This document shows, piece by piece, positions 34,772 to 42,951 of a stretch of 64,000 bases of DNA. This DNA is from Parvularcula sp. LCG005 (GTDB taxonomy: Bacteria; Pseudomonadota; Alphaproteobacteria; Caulobacterales; Parvularculaceae). How positions within the stretch are numbered: position 1 is the first letter of the stretch; the number at the start of each line of letters is the position of its first letter. The translations under genes were made by a program, and so were the position numbers. The notes below the pieces were generated by a model that did not search any database, was not told the origin of the DNA, and saw nothing but the letters and a program-made list of their open reading frames with translations. The stretch spans positions 744,001 through 808,000 of the forward strand of contig NZ_CP136758.1 in assembly GCF_032930845.1 (NCBI RefSeq). Direction: 5' to 3'.

Positions 34772-35416
34772 ATGGAAATGCTTGCGCCCTTTATCGCTTA
34801 TGCAGCGGCGCTGGCGATCGCGGCCGCCATTCCCGGGCCAGGTGTCGCCGCCCTGGTCGGTCAGTCGCTTGGCAGCGGTTTTCGGCATGGCCTCTTCTTC
34901 ATCGCCGGCATTGCCATGGGGGATCTGGTCTATCTCACCATTGCGGTGGCCGGACTGGCAGCGCTTGCCAAGACGATGGCGGGGGCGATTCTGGTCGTGA
35001 AGGTTCTGGGCGGCGTGTATCTGATCTATCTGGCGACGAAGTTCTGGACCGACCGGGCCGGGCTGAGCCGCATGGATGCGAGCGCACCGCCTCAGTCGGC
35101 GCTCGGGTCCTGCCTTGGCGGCTTCATGGTCACGCTGGGCAACCCCAAAGCCATCATCTTCTATCTGGCCCTGATGCCGACCGTCCTCGACCTGCAGGCC
35201 ATCTCGGTTTCTGACTGGCTGACCCTGGCGGCCCTGACCATTGCGGTGCTGTTCGTCACCCTGACCCCCTATGCGTTTATCGCAGGGCGAGCGGGCCGAC
35301 TGGTGTGGCGAAGCGGGACCTTGCGGCGACTGAACCGGTTTGCCGCGCTGATCATCGGCGGGGCAGGCGCCACGATACTGGGGCAGGTCGCCATTTCCCT
35401 GTTCCGGCGCGCCTAG
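34772..35416 (+). CDS. LysE/RhtB-family amino-acid exporter
   Basis: A 214-residue inner-membrane protein with six helices of the LysE family: IAAAIPGPGVAALVGQSLGSGFRHGLFFIAGIAMGD holds the conserved PGP near the N-terminus. VLGGVYLIYLATKFW, GGFMVTLGNPKAIIFYLALMP and the C-terminal WRSGTLRRLNRFAALIIGGAGATIL follow the family. Such proteins export lysine, threonine, homoserine or related compounds. ATG at 34772 is favoured by CAGGAGG at 34760-34766; an upstream extension (34691) has no family support. A 7-bp inverted repeat GGTTCGG/CCGAACC (34715-34738) lies in the 5' region. Confidence 0.93.
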   Translation: MEMLAPFIAYAAALAIAAAIPGPGVAALVGQSLGSGFRHGLFFIAGIAMGDLVYLTIAVAGLAALAKTMAGAILVVKVLGGVYLIYLATKFWTDRAGLSRMDASAPPQSALGSCLGGFMVTLGNPKAIIFYLALMPTVLDLQAISVSDWLTLAALTIAVLFVTLTPYAFIAGRAGRLVWRSGTLRRLNRFAALIIGGAGATILGQVAISLFRRA

Positions 35417-35579
35417 GACGCGGACAGCAACCTCGATCAGGCATCGAACGGGATACATTGCGTCGGACAGGCGCACGGTCTGGCGGCGCTCCGTTCCGCG
35501 CAGTGCTTGCGCCGGGAGGTCAAATTGACGAAACGGAACTCCCGTCAGTGACGAATGACCTGCCGTTTCCTGCAAGAGA

Positions 35580-36605
35580 ATGCCGCCCGCTTTGACCCAG
35601 TCCCATGTCGCCCCTCCTTCATCGTCGACGCTAAGCCATCGCTTTTCCGTGGCGCCGATGATTGACTGGACCGACCGGTATTGCCGCTTCTTTCATCGGC
35701 AGCTGACGGGCCGCGCCCTGTTGTATACGGAGATGATCGTCGCAGACGCTGTCTTGAACGGCGATGCCCGCCATCTTCTTGATTTCGACGCTGCAGAGCA
35801 TCCGGTCGCGCTGCAGTTGGGCGGCAGTGATCCGGACAAGCTTGCCGAGGCAAGCCGGATTGCAGAGGGGTTTGGCTACGACGAAATCAATCTGAATGTC
35901 GGTTGTCCGTCTGACCGGGTTCAGTCGGGCCGGTTTGGCGCCTGCCTGATGCAGGAACCGGACCTTGTCGCGCGGTGCGTGTCGGCGATGCAGGCGGCCA
36001 CGTCTTTGCCGGTCACGGTCAAATGCCGCATCGGCGTCGACCATCAGATACCAAAGGACGTGCTGCCCGCCTTCATCGATCAGGTGGCGGCGACAGGGGT
36101 GACGACGTTCATCGTGCATGCGCGGATGGCGTGGCTGGACGGGTTGAGCCCCAAGGAGAACCGGACCATCCCGCCGCTGGACTACGATCTGGTGGCGCAG
36201 GTTCGGGCGGACCGGCCGCATCTCACAATTATTCTCAATGGGGGCATTGCCGATCTCGATGAGGCCGTTGCTCAGCTTGACCGGTTCGATGGCGTCATGC
36301 TCGGGCGTGCCGCCTATGAGCGCCCCTTTATTCTTTCATCCGTAGACGGCCTTCTGTTCGAAGAGGGGACCGCGCCCCGTTCGCGGTTGGACGCTGTTCG
36401 CGCCGTGGCCGAGCATGCTGACCGCAACGACACACCGATCTGGCGCTATGTCCGGCACATGCTGGGGCTCTATCACGGCCAGAAGGGGGCACGCGCCTGG
36501 CGACGCCGGATCAGCGAAGAGGGTCGGTCGGATCATGCAACGCCAGCCTGGCTGATCGAGCAGGCCGAAGACATGGAAGCGGTCATGGCCGAGGCGGCAT
36601 CTTGA
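35580..36605 (+). CDS. dusA: tRNA-dihydrouridine(20/20a) synthase DusA
   Basis: A 341-residue flavoenzyme that reduces U20/U20a in the D-loop. DusA-specific signatures are RFSVAPMIDWTDRYCRFFHRQL, LYTEMIVADAV, HPVALQLGGSDP, INLNVGCPSDRVQSGRFGACLM (catalytic Cys in NVGCPS), VTVKCRIGVDH, FIVHARMAWLDGLSPKENR and GGIADLDEA. ATG at 35580 gives a 20-residue Ser/Pro-rich prefix before HRFSVAP, so the true start may lie a little downstream. Its stop overlaps the TauE/SafE start. With dusB at the window start, this organism has at least two Dus enzymes. Confidence 0.95.
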   Translation: MPPALTQSHVAPPSSSTLSHRFSVAPMIDWTDRYCRFFHRQLTGRALLYTEMIVADAVLNGDARHLLDFDAAEHPVALQLGGSDPDKLAEASRIAEGFGYDEINLNVGCPSDRVQSGRFGACLMQEPDLVARCVSAMQAATSLPVTVKCRIGVDHQIPKDVLPAFIDQVAATGVTTFIVHARMAWLDGLSPKENRTIPPLDYDLVAQVRADRPHLTIILNGGIADLDEAVAQLDRFDGVMLGRAAYERPFILSSVDGLLFEEGTAPRSRLDAVRAVAEHADRNDTPIWRYVRHMLGLYHGQKGARAWRRRISEEGRSDHATPAWLIEQAEDMEAVMAEAAS

Positions 36606-37414
36606 TCCTGACGGACATTCTGATGCTTCTGGCGACCGGGCTGTTGGCAGGCTTTGCCGGCGGTCTCTTCGGCATTGGCGGCGGCGTGATTATCGTCCCG
36701 GCGCTGTATGCCGTTTTCTCCGCCCACGGTGTCGATGACGATGTCCGAATCAAGCTGGCCATCGGAACGTCGCTGGCCACAATCATTGTCACGTCCATCC
36801 GGTCGGTGCAGGCGCATACCAAGGCCGGCAATGTGGACTGGCTGTTGCTGAAAAGTTGGGCACTGTGGATCGCCATCGGCGCTGTGGGCGGGTCGGTTAT
36901 CGCCCGCATTGCGGCGCCCACTGCGTTGACCCTCTTTTTCGGTCTCGGCCTGATGGTGCTGGGCGGACAGCGTCTGCTCGCACGCCGAAAGGACATTGAT
37001 CCGTCAGCGTCTCTTCCAGCTCGCGCATGGCAGCGTATCATGGCGACCCTCACGGGCGTGGCGTCAAGCCTGTTGGGCATTGGCGGTGGTGTGATCGGCG
37101 TGCTGATCTTGACCCGGGCCGGGCGCACCGTACACCGCGCTGTCGGCACGGCGGCCGGGTTCGGTCTGGCCATCGCGGCGCCGGGGGCGTTGGGATACAT
37201 GATCATGGGCCTCGGCGCCGATGTGCCGCCCTGGTCGCTCGGCTTTGTGTCTCTGCCAGCCTTCGCCGCGGTGGCGACCGGGACGGCGCTGGCCGCACCA
37301 TGGGGCGCGCGAACAGCAACGCGGCTTAGCGCGGTGACGCTCTCCCTCATTTTCGGCAGCTATGTGGTGATCACTGGCGCGCTCATGATCCGCAGTGCCC
37401 TGACGGGTGGCTGA
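36602..37414 (+). CDS. TauE/SafE (DUF81)-family sulfite/sulfonate exporter
   Basis: A 270-residue membrane protein of eight helices in two repeats. GFAGGLFGIGGGVIIVPALYAVF and later TGVASSLLGIGGGVIGVLIL are the two copies of the family's G-x-G-GIGGG motif, and LAIGTSLATIIVTSIRS fits too. Members are thought to move sulfite, sulfonates or related organic anions. The start overlaps dusA by TTGA (TTG at 36602); ATG at 36623 is an alternative. Its stop is 3 bases from the stop of the convergent gene. Confidence 0.9.
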   Translation: MILTDILMLLATGLLAGFAGGLFGIGGGVIIVPALYAVFSAHGVDDDVRIKLAIGTSLATIIVTSIRSVQAHTKAGNVDWLLLKSWALWIAIGAVGGSVIARIAAPTALTLFFGLGLMVLGGQRLLARRKDIDPSASLPARAWQRIMATLTGVASSLLGIGGGVIGVLILTRAGRTVHRAVGTAAGFGLAIAAPGALGYMIMGLGADVPPWSLGFVSLPAFAAVATGTALAAPWGARTATRLSAVTLSLIFGSYVVITGALMIRSALTGG

Positions 37415-37417
37415 AAC

Positions 37418-38059
37418 CTACAGCGTACGATAGTCGGACCCATCGTCCTCATCATCTGGCGGGCCCGGAAATTCAGGATTCCAATCGGGCTGCTTGGGTG
37501 GGCCGAACGGTGTCTGCCCGTCGCTGTCGGTCTTGCGCGGCAGGGTGGGAGTGCCGGCGACATCAAAACTCTGGGCCGTCGCGCGGGGCAGGCACGGGCT
37601 CACGCCCGCAAAGGGATCAACCACCGTACCCGGACCATAATACGGTGTGCCATCGGATTTCAGGCAGGGATCGAACGCGGCGGAGCGCGTTTTCTCGGTG
37701 AAGAACCTGCCGTCATCGGGTTTGTCGATCAGCCGCTTATTGGCGATGAAATAGCCCGGCTTGCGCTGGCCCTCGGGCGGGATGGCCATGTTCATGCCGG
37801 TGGTGGTCGTCAACGCGCCGTCCATCGTCGGGGCGGCGGTGCCGCTGCTGGCACTGTTACCGTCGCTCTGCGAAGTGGCAGGCTCCAGCGCGGCAGGGTC
37901 GGCGATCACCGGCATGCCGCGCAGGCCCCGCCGAGGCGTCTCTGAGACTTCAGCGGGTGGAGAGTCCTGAGAGGCGCCGCGTGTATAGGAATAGGTGGTG
38001 AACAATGTCACGCCGCCCACTACCGCAATGCCTGCAACTTTCGCGACCGTGTTAAACAT
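37418..38059 (-). CDS. Exported or membrane-anchored protein of unknown function
   Basis: A 213-residue protein with one N-terminal hydrophobic segment (AKVAGIAVVGGVTLFTTYSYT). The rest is low-complexity and disordered (Ser/Thr/Ala/Pro-rich), then a compact part with DPCLKSDGTPYYGPGTVVDPFAGVSPCLPRA (two Cys, perhaps a disulfide) and an acidic tail PDDEDDGSDY. I recognise no family. The N-terminal segment could be an uncleaved anchor. It is convergent with the TauE/SafE gene. Confidence 0.55.
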   Translation of the reverse strand: MFNTVAKVAGIAVVGGVTLFTTYSYTRGASQDSPPAEVSETPRRGLRGMPVIADPAALEPATSQSDGNSASSGTAAPTMDGALTTTTGMNMAIPPEGQRKPGYFIANKRLIDKPDDGRFFTEKTRSAAFDPCLKSDGTPYYGPGTVVDPFAGVSPCLPRATAQSFDVAGTPTLPRKTDSDGQTPFGPPKQPDWNPEFPGPPDDEDDGSDYRTL

Positions 38060-38427
38060 TCAATCCATCTTCTGCGCCATCAGAGCCCGCAGCAACGGGG
38101 GCGCAATCCTCTCTTTCCCGTGACCATGAGGCTATGCCAGAGATACGCCAGAGTCACGGCAATTCCTTGTAAACGCTGGAAAACCGAGGTCTGGACCATC
38201 AATATGTCGATCGCAAGGCGAAGCCGCGATGGACGATCTGCCAAGTGCGTGCACCATCCTGTGACCGACCGCATGGTAAACGCCCGGATGTTCCATAACG
38301 AGGCAGTGTGGGATTGATGCGACTGTTCAAGCCCTGAACAGCATGTTAATGGTTAGTCATGACTCCGGCGTGCCGGTGTCTGGCATATGATCTTGTCGAT
38401 ATTTTGTATCTGGAGGGGCGGAGCGAT
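38060..38427. other. 368-base gap without a supported gene
   Basis: This stretch separates the preceding unknown gene from the lysozyme gene. Short frames on both strands show no domain, signal peptide or ribosome-binding site I would trust. TTAATGGTTAG (38346-38356) is near the lysozyme gene and resembles a degenerate CtrA half-site on the reverse strand, but is not convincing. It probably holds the two divergent promoters. Confidence 0.6.
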
Positions 38428-39426
38428 ATGAAGACGGGGGATACCGGCCTCAATCTCATCAAAGCCTATGAGGGGCTGCGCCTGTCCGCTCAGAGCGAGC
38501 AGCGTCCCAGTGCCGATGGGACCACCGGCGATCCCGTCTGGAGCATTGGTTACGGGCACAAGAATACGGCCCGGCAGGGGATGACCGTGACCGAGCGGGA
38601 GGCTTCCCGCCTTCTTGCTGAAGACATCGCGCCCATCGAGACGATTATCCGCAATACGGTTCGCGCACCGCTGAACCAGAACGAACATGATGCGCTCGTA
38701 TCGCTGATCTTCAATATCGGTGAGAAGAACTGGAAGCGTTCGACCGTTCTGGCCAAACTGAATGATGGCGACAAGCTCGCTGCTGCGGAAGCATTTGAAC
38801 GGTGGAGCCGCGCCCGGGTCGATGGCCGCCTCGTCAAGCTAGATGGTCTGGTCCGTCGCCGCGCGGCCGAGAAATCGCTGTTTCTCATGCCGACTGATGC
38901 GGAGCTTGTCGTGCCGACATCCGAAGTGGTGCCGGCCGATGAATGCGACGGGGCGATCCGCTCTGAAAGCAACATGGCCAATGCGCCGCTCTTCGATCTC
39001 AAGGAGTATCGCCGCAGTCAGGGTCGCAATCTCACCGATGTCGAGAAGGAAGGCCGCCTGACGGCCCTCTATCATGCCTCCCAGGCGCTCAGCGGCGATC
39101 CCAGCAAGATGATCGTCTCCAAGGCTGAGGAGCGCGAAGATATCGGCGTGACCATCGGGGCCGCCATGGCCGGAGTCATGGCGTTTGCGATGACCATTCT
39201 CGGGGCCATTCTGGTCCTTCAGACCCGTTGGCCGGACCTGTTGTCTGTCATCGGTCTGGGCCCGCGCCAACTGGCCCGTCTTGAAGCGGATCTGCCCCTG
39301 TGGCTGCTCGGCTCAGGCGCTGCGGCCTGTTATTTCATCCTGTACGTTCTGGCCAAGCGCGCGACGCGCCACGGTCTGAAACGTCGTCGCGCGATGGAAA
39401 TCGCGAGGGTTCGCTACACCGATTGA
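38428..39426 (+). CDS. GH24 phage-type lysozyme with C-terminal membrane domain
   Basis: A 332-residue protein. Residues 1-155 are a GH24 (T4-like) lysozyme: catalytic Glu15 in IKAYEGLRL, DPVWSIGYGHK at 35-45, NEHDALVSLIFNIGEKNW and FERWSRARVDGRLVKLDGLVRRRAAE. After a linker, about residues 250-315 hold two membrane helices (IGAAMAGVMAFAMTILGAILVLQ and LWLLGSGAAACYFILYVLA), then a basic tail RRRAMEIARVRYTD. Between Glu15 and Asp35 there is an insertion, and Thr of the usual E-D-T triad is Ser39. ATG at 38428 follows GGAGGGG. No phage genes surround it, so this is a chromosomal, membrane-anchored peptidoglycan hydrolase rather than a prophage endolysin. Confidence 0.87.
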   Translation: MKTGDTGLNLIKAYEGLRLSAQSEQRPSADGTTGDPVWSIGYGHKNTARQGMTVTEREASRLLAEDIAPIETIIRNTVRAPLNQNEHDALVSLIFNIGEKNWKRSTVLAKLNDGDKLAAAEAFERWSRARVDGRLVKLDGLVRRRAAEKSLFLMPTDAELVVPTSEVVPADECDGAIRSESNMANAPLFDLKEYRRSQGRNLTDVEKEGRLTALYHASQALSGDPSKMIVSKAEEREDIGVTIGAAMAGVMAFAMTILGAILVLQTRWPDLLSVIGLGPRQLARLEADLPLWLLGSGAAACYFILYVLAKRATRHGLKRRRAMEIARVRYTD

Positions 39427-39839
39427 CCGTCCATCTCATGAAGTTGAGCGTCGGCGTTCAGAACGCCGACGATCTGCGTCGCCGTCACCGTTCGATGATG
39501 GCGAGCCAGCCTTCCATGGCCGGGCCGTGGCACATTACGCGGATGTTTCCGCGCCGCGCCGAGGAGGTGCTGGATGGTGGCAGCCTTTATTGGGTCATCA
39601 GCGGTGTTTTTGCAGTTCGACAGAAAATCATCGGGCTCGAGCCGGTGACCACTGCGGATGGCATCAGTCGATGTCAAATTCTCTTGGCGCCTGAATGGGT
39701 TACCGTTGATCCGCTGCCGCGCCGAGCGTTTCAGGGGTGGCGATATCTGACCCCGGAAGACGCACCAGCCGATATGGGGACGGACAAAGCGGATAGTCAG
39801 CAGCTTTACCGCGCGCTATCTGAATTGGGACTGCTTTAA
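39423..39839 (+). CDS. DUF1489 family protein
   Basis: A 138-residue protein of DUF1489, a family restricted mainly to alphaproteobacteria. Visible signatures are TVHLMKLSVGV at the N-terminus, HITRMFPRRAEEVLDGGSLYWVISGVFAVRQKIIGL, CQILLAPEWVTVDPLPRRAFQGWRYL and PADMG. Start TTG at 39423 makes the family N-terminus (M)TVHLMKL and overlaps the previous stop as TTGA; the ATG at 39438 would cut five conserved residues. The function is not known. Confidence 0.85.
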   Translation: MTVHLMKLSVGVQNADDLRRRHRSMMASQPSMAGPWHITRMFPRRAEEVLDGGSLYWVISGVFAVRQKIIGLEPVTTADGISRCQILLAPEWVTVDPLPRRAFQGWRYLTPEDAPADMGTDKADSQQLYRALSELGLL

Positions 39840-39860
39840 TCCTGAACGAGGGGACCGGAC

Positions 39861-40679
39861 ATGGAACTGCGCGCTTGGATGATGGGGGCTGGAGCCGCCA
39901 CGGCTGTGGGCGCAGTGGGCGCCGTGTCTTTGACGGATACGTCCGAGCCTCCCATGCAATCACTGGCGCCGATGAAGGTCGAGATGGCCAGCCCGCCCCC
40001 GGTTGCAGCGGCCCCCGCCATTCGGGATTTTGATACGGAGTTCTGTCTGCCCGATCTTGGGCCGGGCGCCAGCGGCTGCATGTCCCGCGCACAGCTGCTG
40101 AAAATGGACGATCATCCGGTAGATCGCGTCACACCGAGTGGTGAGCCAAGACGCAGAAAACTCACCATGGTTCATCCATCTGATTTTGCCGTCCCGGAAC
40201 GGGAGGTCCTGACCTGCACCGATTTCGGTGAGCTGAAATCTGAAGGCTGGGGCGGCATGACCACCGCCGACCAGGCCGATGAGAGTTATTTCGTCCGCTA
40301 TTGCGGCCTGCGGTCCATCGCGCGGCTCGCATCGCCGGCACGCACTTCGAAGTTTGACCCAGCCGGCCTGTCCAAGCGGGAGCTCGACACCATCCCCGCC
40401 AAGGACTGGCCGACACTGGCGGAAGAGGGCGGCACGCCTGACGAGCCGGTCCTGCGCCAGTCGCCCGATGAACCCCGCGCCTGGCTAGCCGACAGCTCGA
40501 CCCTGACGATGCGTATTCACGACGTGGCGCTTGCCGATTTCGATGAGGATGGTGAGGCGGAACGGCTGATCTTTCTCGCCGGCAGGGCCCGGGGCGGCAC
40601 ATCCGGGTTCGCCAGCTACGCGCTGCTCGAACATATGGGCGGCGACATGATCCGTATCCGCCGCGTTCAGCTCGACTAA
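39861..40679 (+). CDS. Exported protein of unknown function
   Basis: A 272-residue protein with a hydrophobic Ala/Gly-rich N-terminus (AWMMGAGAATAVGAVGAVSL) that may be a signal or anchor, then a Pro/Ala-rich linker. The mature part contains CLPDLGPGASGCMSRAQLL, a Cys pair, and near the end DFDEDGEAERLIFL, an acidic calcium-binding-like loop as in FG-GAP or VCBS repeats. I recognise no family. It starts 21 bases after the DUF1489 stop with GAGGGGACCGG ahead, so it is probably co-transcribed with it. A strong terminator follows. Confidence 0.6.
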   Translation: MELRAWMMGAGAATAVGAVGAVSLTDTSEPPMQSLAPMKVEMASPPPVAAAPAIRDFDTEFCLPDLGPGASGCMSRAQLLKMDDHPVDRVTPSGEPRRRKLTMVHPSDFAVPEREVLTCTDFGELKSEGWGGMTTADQADESYFVRYCGLRSIARLASPARTSKFDPAGLSKRELDTIPAKDWPTLAEEGGTPDEPVLRQSPDEPRAWLADSSTLTMRIHDVALADFDEDGEAERLIFLAGRARGGTSGFASYALLEHMGGDMIRIRRVQLD

Positions 40680-40682
40680 AAT

Positions 40683-40713
40683 AAAAACCCGGCGCAGAGG
40701 CCGGGTTTTTTTA
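40683..40713. terminator. Bidirectional intrinsic terminator
   Basis: An 11-bp stem AAAAACCCGGC (40683-40693) pairs with GCCGGGTTTTT (40700-40710) around GCAGAG, with T-rich sequence on both sides when read from each strand. It lies between the unknown exported-protein gene (stop at 40679) and the convergent bactofilin gene (stop at 40733), so it serves both. Confidence 0.92.
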
Positions 40714-40732
40714 TACTCAGGTCGACCCTGGC

Positions 40733-41410
40733 TCAGCGCAGATTGGCTGTCGCCGGACGTTTGACCAATGGCCGCTCATCCACCGTTTCGTTTCGTGCAG
40801 TCAGCTGGCTACGCGCCTTCTTGGCTTCGGCCAGTTCCATGGTTTCAGGCTCGTCCACGATCTCCGATGGCACATCCGCATCGTCCGTTGCCATTGATGC
40901 CTGGCCGGGAGGCGGCAGGGGGGCTGACCGCGGCGTGCTCGTCTTTTTGATCGGTGCGCTGGCTGTCATCGGATCGTCCGAGTGCCGACAATTGCCGTCA
41001 AAGCGGGCGCCGCTTTCAATCTGCAGCGAGGTATGGGTGATGTCACCATGTACGAGCGCCGTGGCGGCGAGCTCGACTTCGACGGCGCGAATTTCGCCCT
41101 CGACGGCGCCGCAGACCCGGACTTTTTCGGCGACAACCGCACCATTCACACGGGCGCCTTCGCCAATGACGAGGCCTTTTGCGTGCAGGTCGCCATCGAT
41201 TACGCCATCGAACTGAACTTCACCATCGGCTTCCATCTTGCCCGTGATGACCACGTCGGCAGAGATGATGGACGGCACGCCGGGGCGTCCGGCAGGGCGT
41301 TGACGAGGGGCCTGTTTGGCCGTCGCGCTACGTTTCAGCGTCTCGGCGTCCTGCGCTTCCGTCACTTCGCGCGGTGTTGCCGCTTCTTTGGATTTAGCTT
41401 TCGAAAACAT
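40733..41410 (-). CDS. Bactofilin (polymer-forming cytoskeletal protein)
   Basis: A 225-residue protein. Residues about 45-145 form the bactofilin beta-helix: SIISADVVITGKMEADGEVQFDGVIDGDLHAKGLVIGEGARVNGAVVAEKVRVCGAVEGEIRAVEVELAATALVHGDITHTSLQIESGA-type repeats of about 17 residues. The flanks are disordered and charged. Bactofilins self-assemble without nucleotide and, in Caulobacter, localise peptidoglycan synthesis at the stalk base and curvature enzymes. Its first 17 bases overlap the end of the M23 peptidase gene, a coupled pair known in several alphaproteobacteria. Start is ATG 41410. Confidence 0.93.
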   Translation of the reverse strand: MFSKAKSKEAATPREVTEAQDAETLKRSATAKQAPRQRPAGRPGVPSIISADVVITGKMEADGEVQFDGVIDGDLHAKGLVIGEGARVNGAVVAEKVRVCGAVEGEIRAVEVELAATALVHGDITHTSLQIESGARFDGNCRHSDDPMTASAPIKKTSTPRSAPLPPPGQASMATDDADVPSEIVDEPETMELAEAKKARSQLTARNETVDERPLVKRPATANLR

Positions 41411-42725
41411 AACGACCTGCCTCTATGAACTTGAGGGGGTCCACCTGACGTCCCTTGAACAGGACTTCGTAGTGTACGTGGTTCCCCGTACTGCGGCCTG
41501 TGCTGCCCAGCAGACCGATAACGTCGAGCATGTTGACCTCTTGGCCGGCTCGAACGTTGATCTTGTTAAGGTGACCATAACGCGTCTTCAGACCATTGCC
41601 ATGGTCAATTTCAACGGTCCGGCCAAAGCCACCGCGTACCCCTGCAAATGAAACCCGGCCCTTGCCAGTGGCGAGGACGGGGGAGTTGCGGGGTGCGGCG
41701 AAATCGAGCCCCTTGTGAGGCGCACGCTTTGTCTTCTGGACAGGGTCCCAGCGCCAGCCGAAGGTGGAACTCATCCGGTGACGGACGGCAATGGGGTTGG
41801 AGAGGGGGAGATTTTCGATGGCTGTATTCAGCGTCCGCATCTCCGTCATGATCTCGTCAATCCGGGCGGCGCTTTTGAAATAGGTCGTGGAAGAGGCAAC
41901 GCTGGTCACCGGGATGAGGGGACCACCCTGGCCGGTATAGTCTTCTGCGGACGGATCAGGTGTGACGGCCGCCAGGCGATAGCCATCGACAATGGTCGCG
42001 ACGTCGATGCCGGTGTGCTGAAGAATTTCTGCCATCTCGCGGATCGACTTGCGCATGTCCTCTTCGAGGCTGGCCATCAGGACAACCTGCCGCGCGGACA
42101 GGTCCGCCGTCTCGCTGCGCATGTCGGCAAGGACTTCGTCATCAATACCTTCGGCCACGCGCTGCTCAAGAATGCCGCGCAGGGCGTCATCGCGCAGGGC
42201 TGAAATGCGGGACTGACGGGGCGTTGGTTCGCGGCCCACCGGGTCGATCATCAGGCGGTTGGTGCTGTCGGACTGCTTGCCGCCTGGGGCGCCTGTGGCC
42301 GAAAGGGTTTCGGACAGCGCTTCGATCCGGCGATCGATGGCCGACTTGTTTTCGACCAGACTGCGCAGGGCGTCGTGCTGCCCCTTCAGACCGGTGATCG
42401 TGGCGTCGAATTCGCGCGCGTATATATAGTTGAGGGCGTTGACCTGATCATAGGCCGTTTCCGCGGTCTGTAGGCGACGGCGATAGGCCGCTTCCTGGTC
42501 GCGGCGCTCCTGGTCCTTGGAAACAATAATCTGTTCCTTGAAGACCACGTTGACGGAAGAATAGGCCACCCAGAGAAGGCTGGCGCCCATGACAACGGCC
42601 ATGACAAGCTGGGTCCGGGACGACAGCTTGACGAAACGGACTACGCCGTCGGCTCGGTGGTAGATCTGGCGTTCGCGGAACAGGCGTCCAAAGACGCGTC
42701 CCATGCGACCATCTCCTTGAGCCAT
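41394..42725 (-). CDS. M23-family peptidoglycan endopeptidase, membrane anchored
   Basis: A 443-residue protein. A basic N-terminal part (residues 1-30) and one membrane helix (about 40-58: TQLVMAVVMGASLLWVAYSS) place the rest in the periplasm. Residues about 70-270 are coiled-coil (ERRDQEAAYRRRLQTAETAYDQ...). The C-terminal domain is a LytM/M23 fold with zinc ligands in HKGLDFAAP, RVSFAGVRGGFGRTVEIDHGNG, and HVHYEVLFKG (H-x-H). It is co-transcribed with the bactofilin gene, consistent with a bactofilin-directed cell-shape hydrolase (LmdC-like). The 226-base upstream gap holds one CtrA-box near-match (42873-42887). Confidence 0.93.
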   Translation of the reverse strand: MAQGDGRMGRVFGRLFRERQIYHRADGVVRFVKLSSRTQLVMAVVMGASLLWVAYSSVNVVFKEQIIVSKDQERRDQEAAYRRRLQTAETAYDQVNALNYIYAREFDATITGLKGQHDALRSLVENKSAIDRRIEALSETLSATGAPGGKQSDSTNRLMIDPVGREPTPRQSRISALRDDALRGILEQRVAEGIDDEVLADMRSETADLSARQVVLMASLEEDMRKSIREMAEILQHTGIDVATIVDGYRLAAVTPDPSAEDYTGQGGPLIPVTSVASSTTYFKSAARIDEIMTEMRTLNTAIENLPLSNPIAVRHRMSSTFGWRWDPVQKTKRAPHKGLDFAAPRNSPVLATGKGRVSFAGVRGGFGRTVEIDHGNGLKTRYGHLNKINVRAGQEVNMLDVIGLLGSTGRSTGNHVHYEVLFKGRQVDPLKFIEAGRYVFES

Positions 42726-42951
42726 CCGCTTTCCCTATCCTTGCCGGCGCGTTGGCGGTGCGCCCTGCTTGAAACAACGATGGATGCCCTTCCCACCGTC
42801 CTTTTCTGTTACAATAACACACCCATTAGCTATTCTGTGCAAGGGTTCAGTGTCGAAGGTAACCTAATTTTATTAAACCCGATTGAACCAAATGGGTCGG
42901 CTTTGCGTTATGCGCCGACACCTTCTGTAAACCTCGGGGCACCCCTTGGAA

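Noticed and set aside
34652-35575. 307-codon open frame opposite the LysE gene
   Set aside because: Antisense to a clear LysE gene and low in family-like sequence; a shadow frame.
38120-38317. 65-codon frame in the gap before the lysozyme gene
   Set aside because: No ribosome-binding site, no domain, and an equally long frame lies on the opposite strand.
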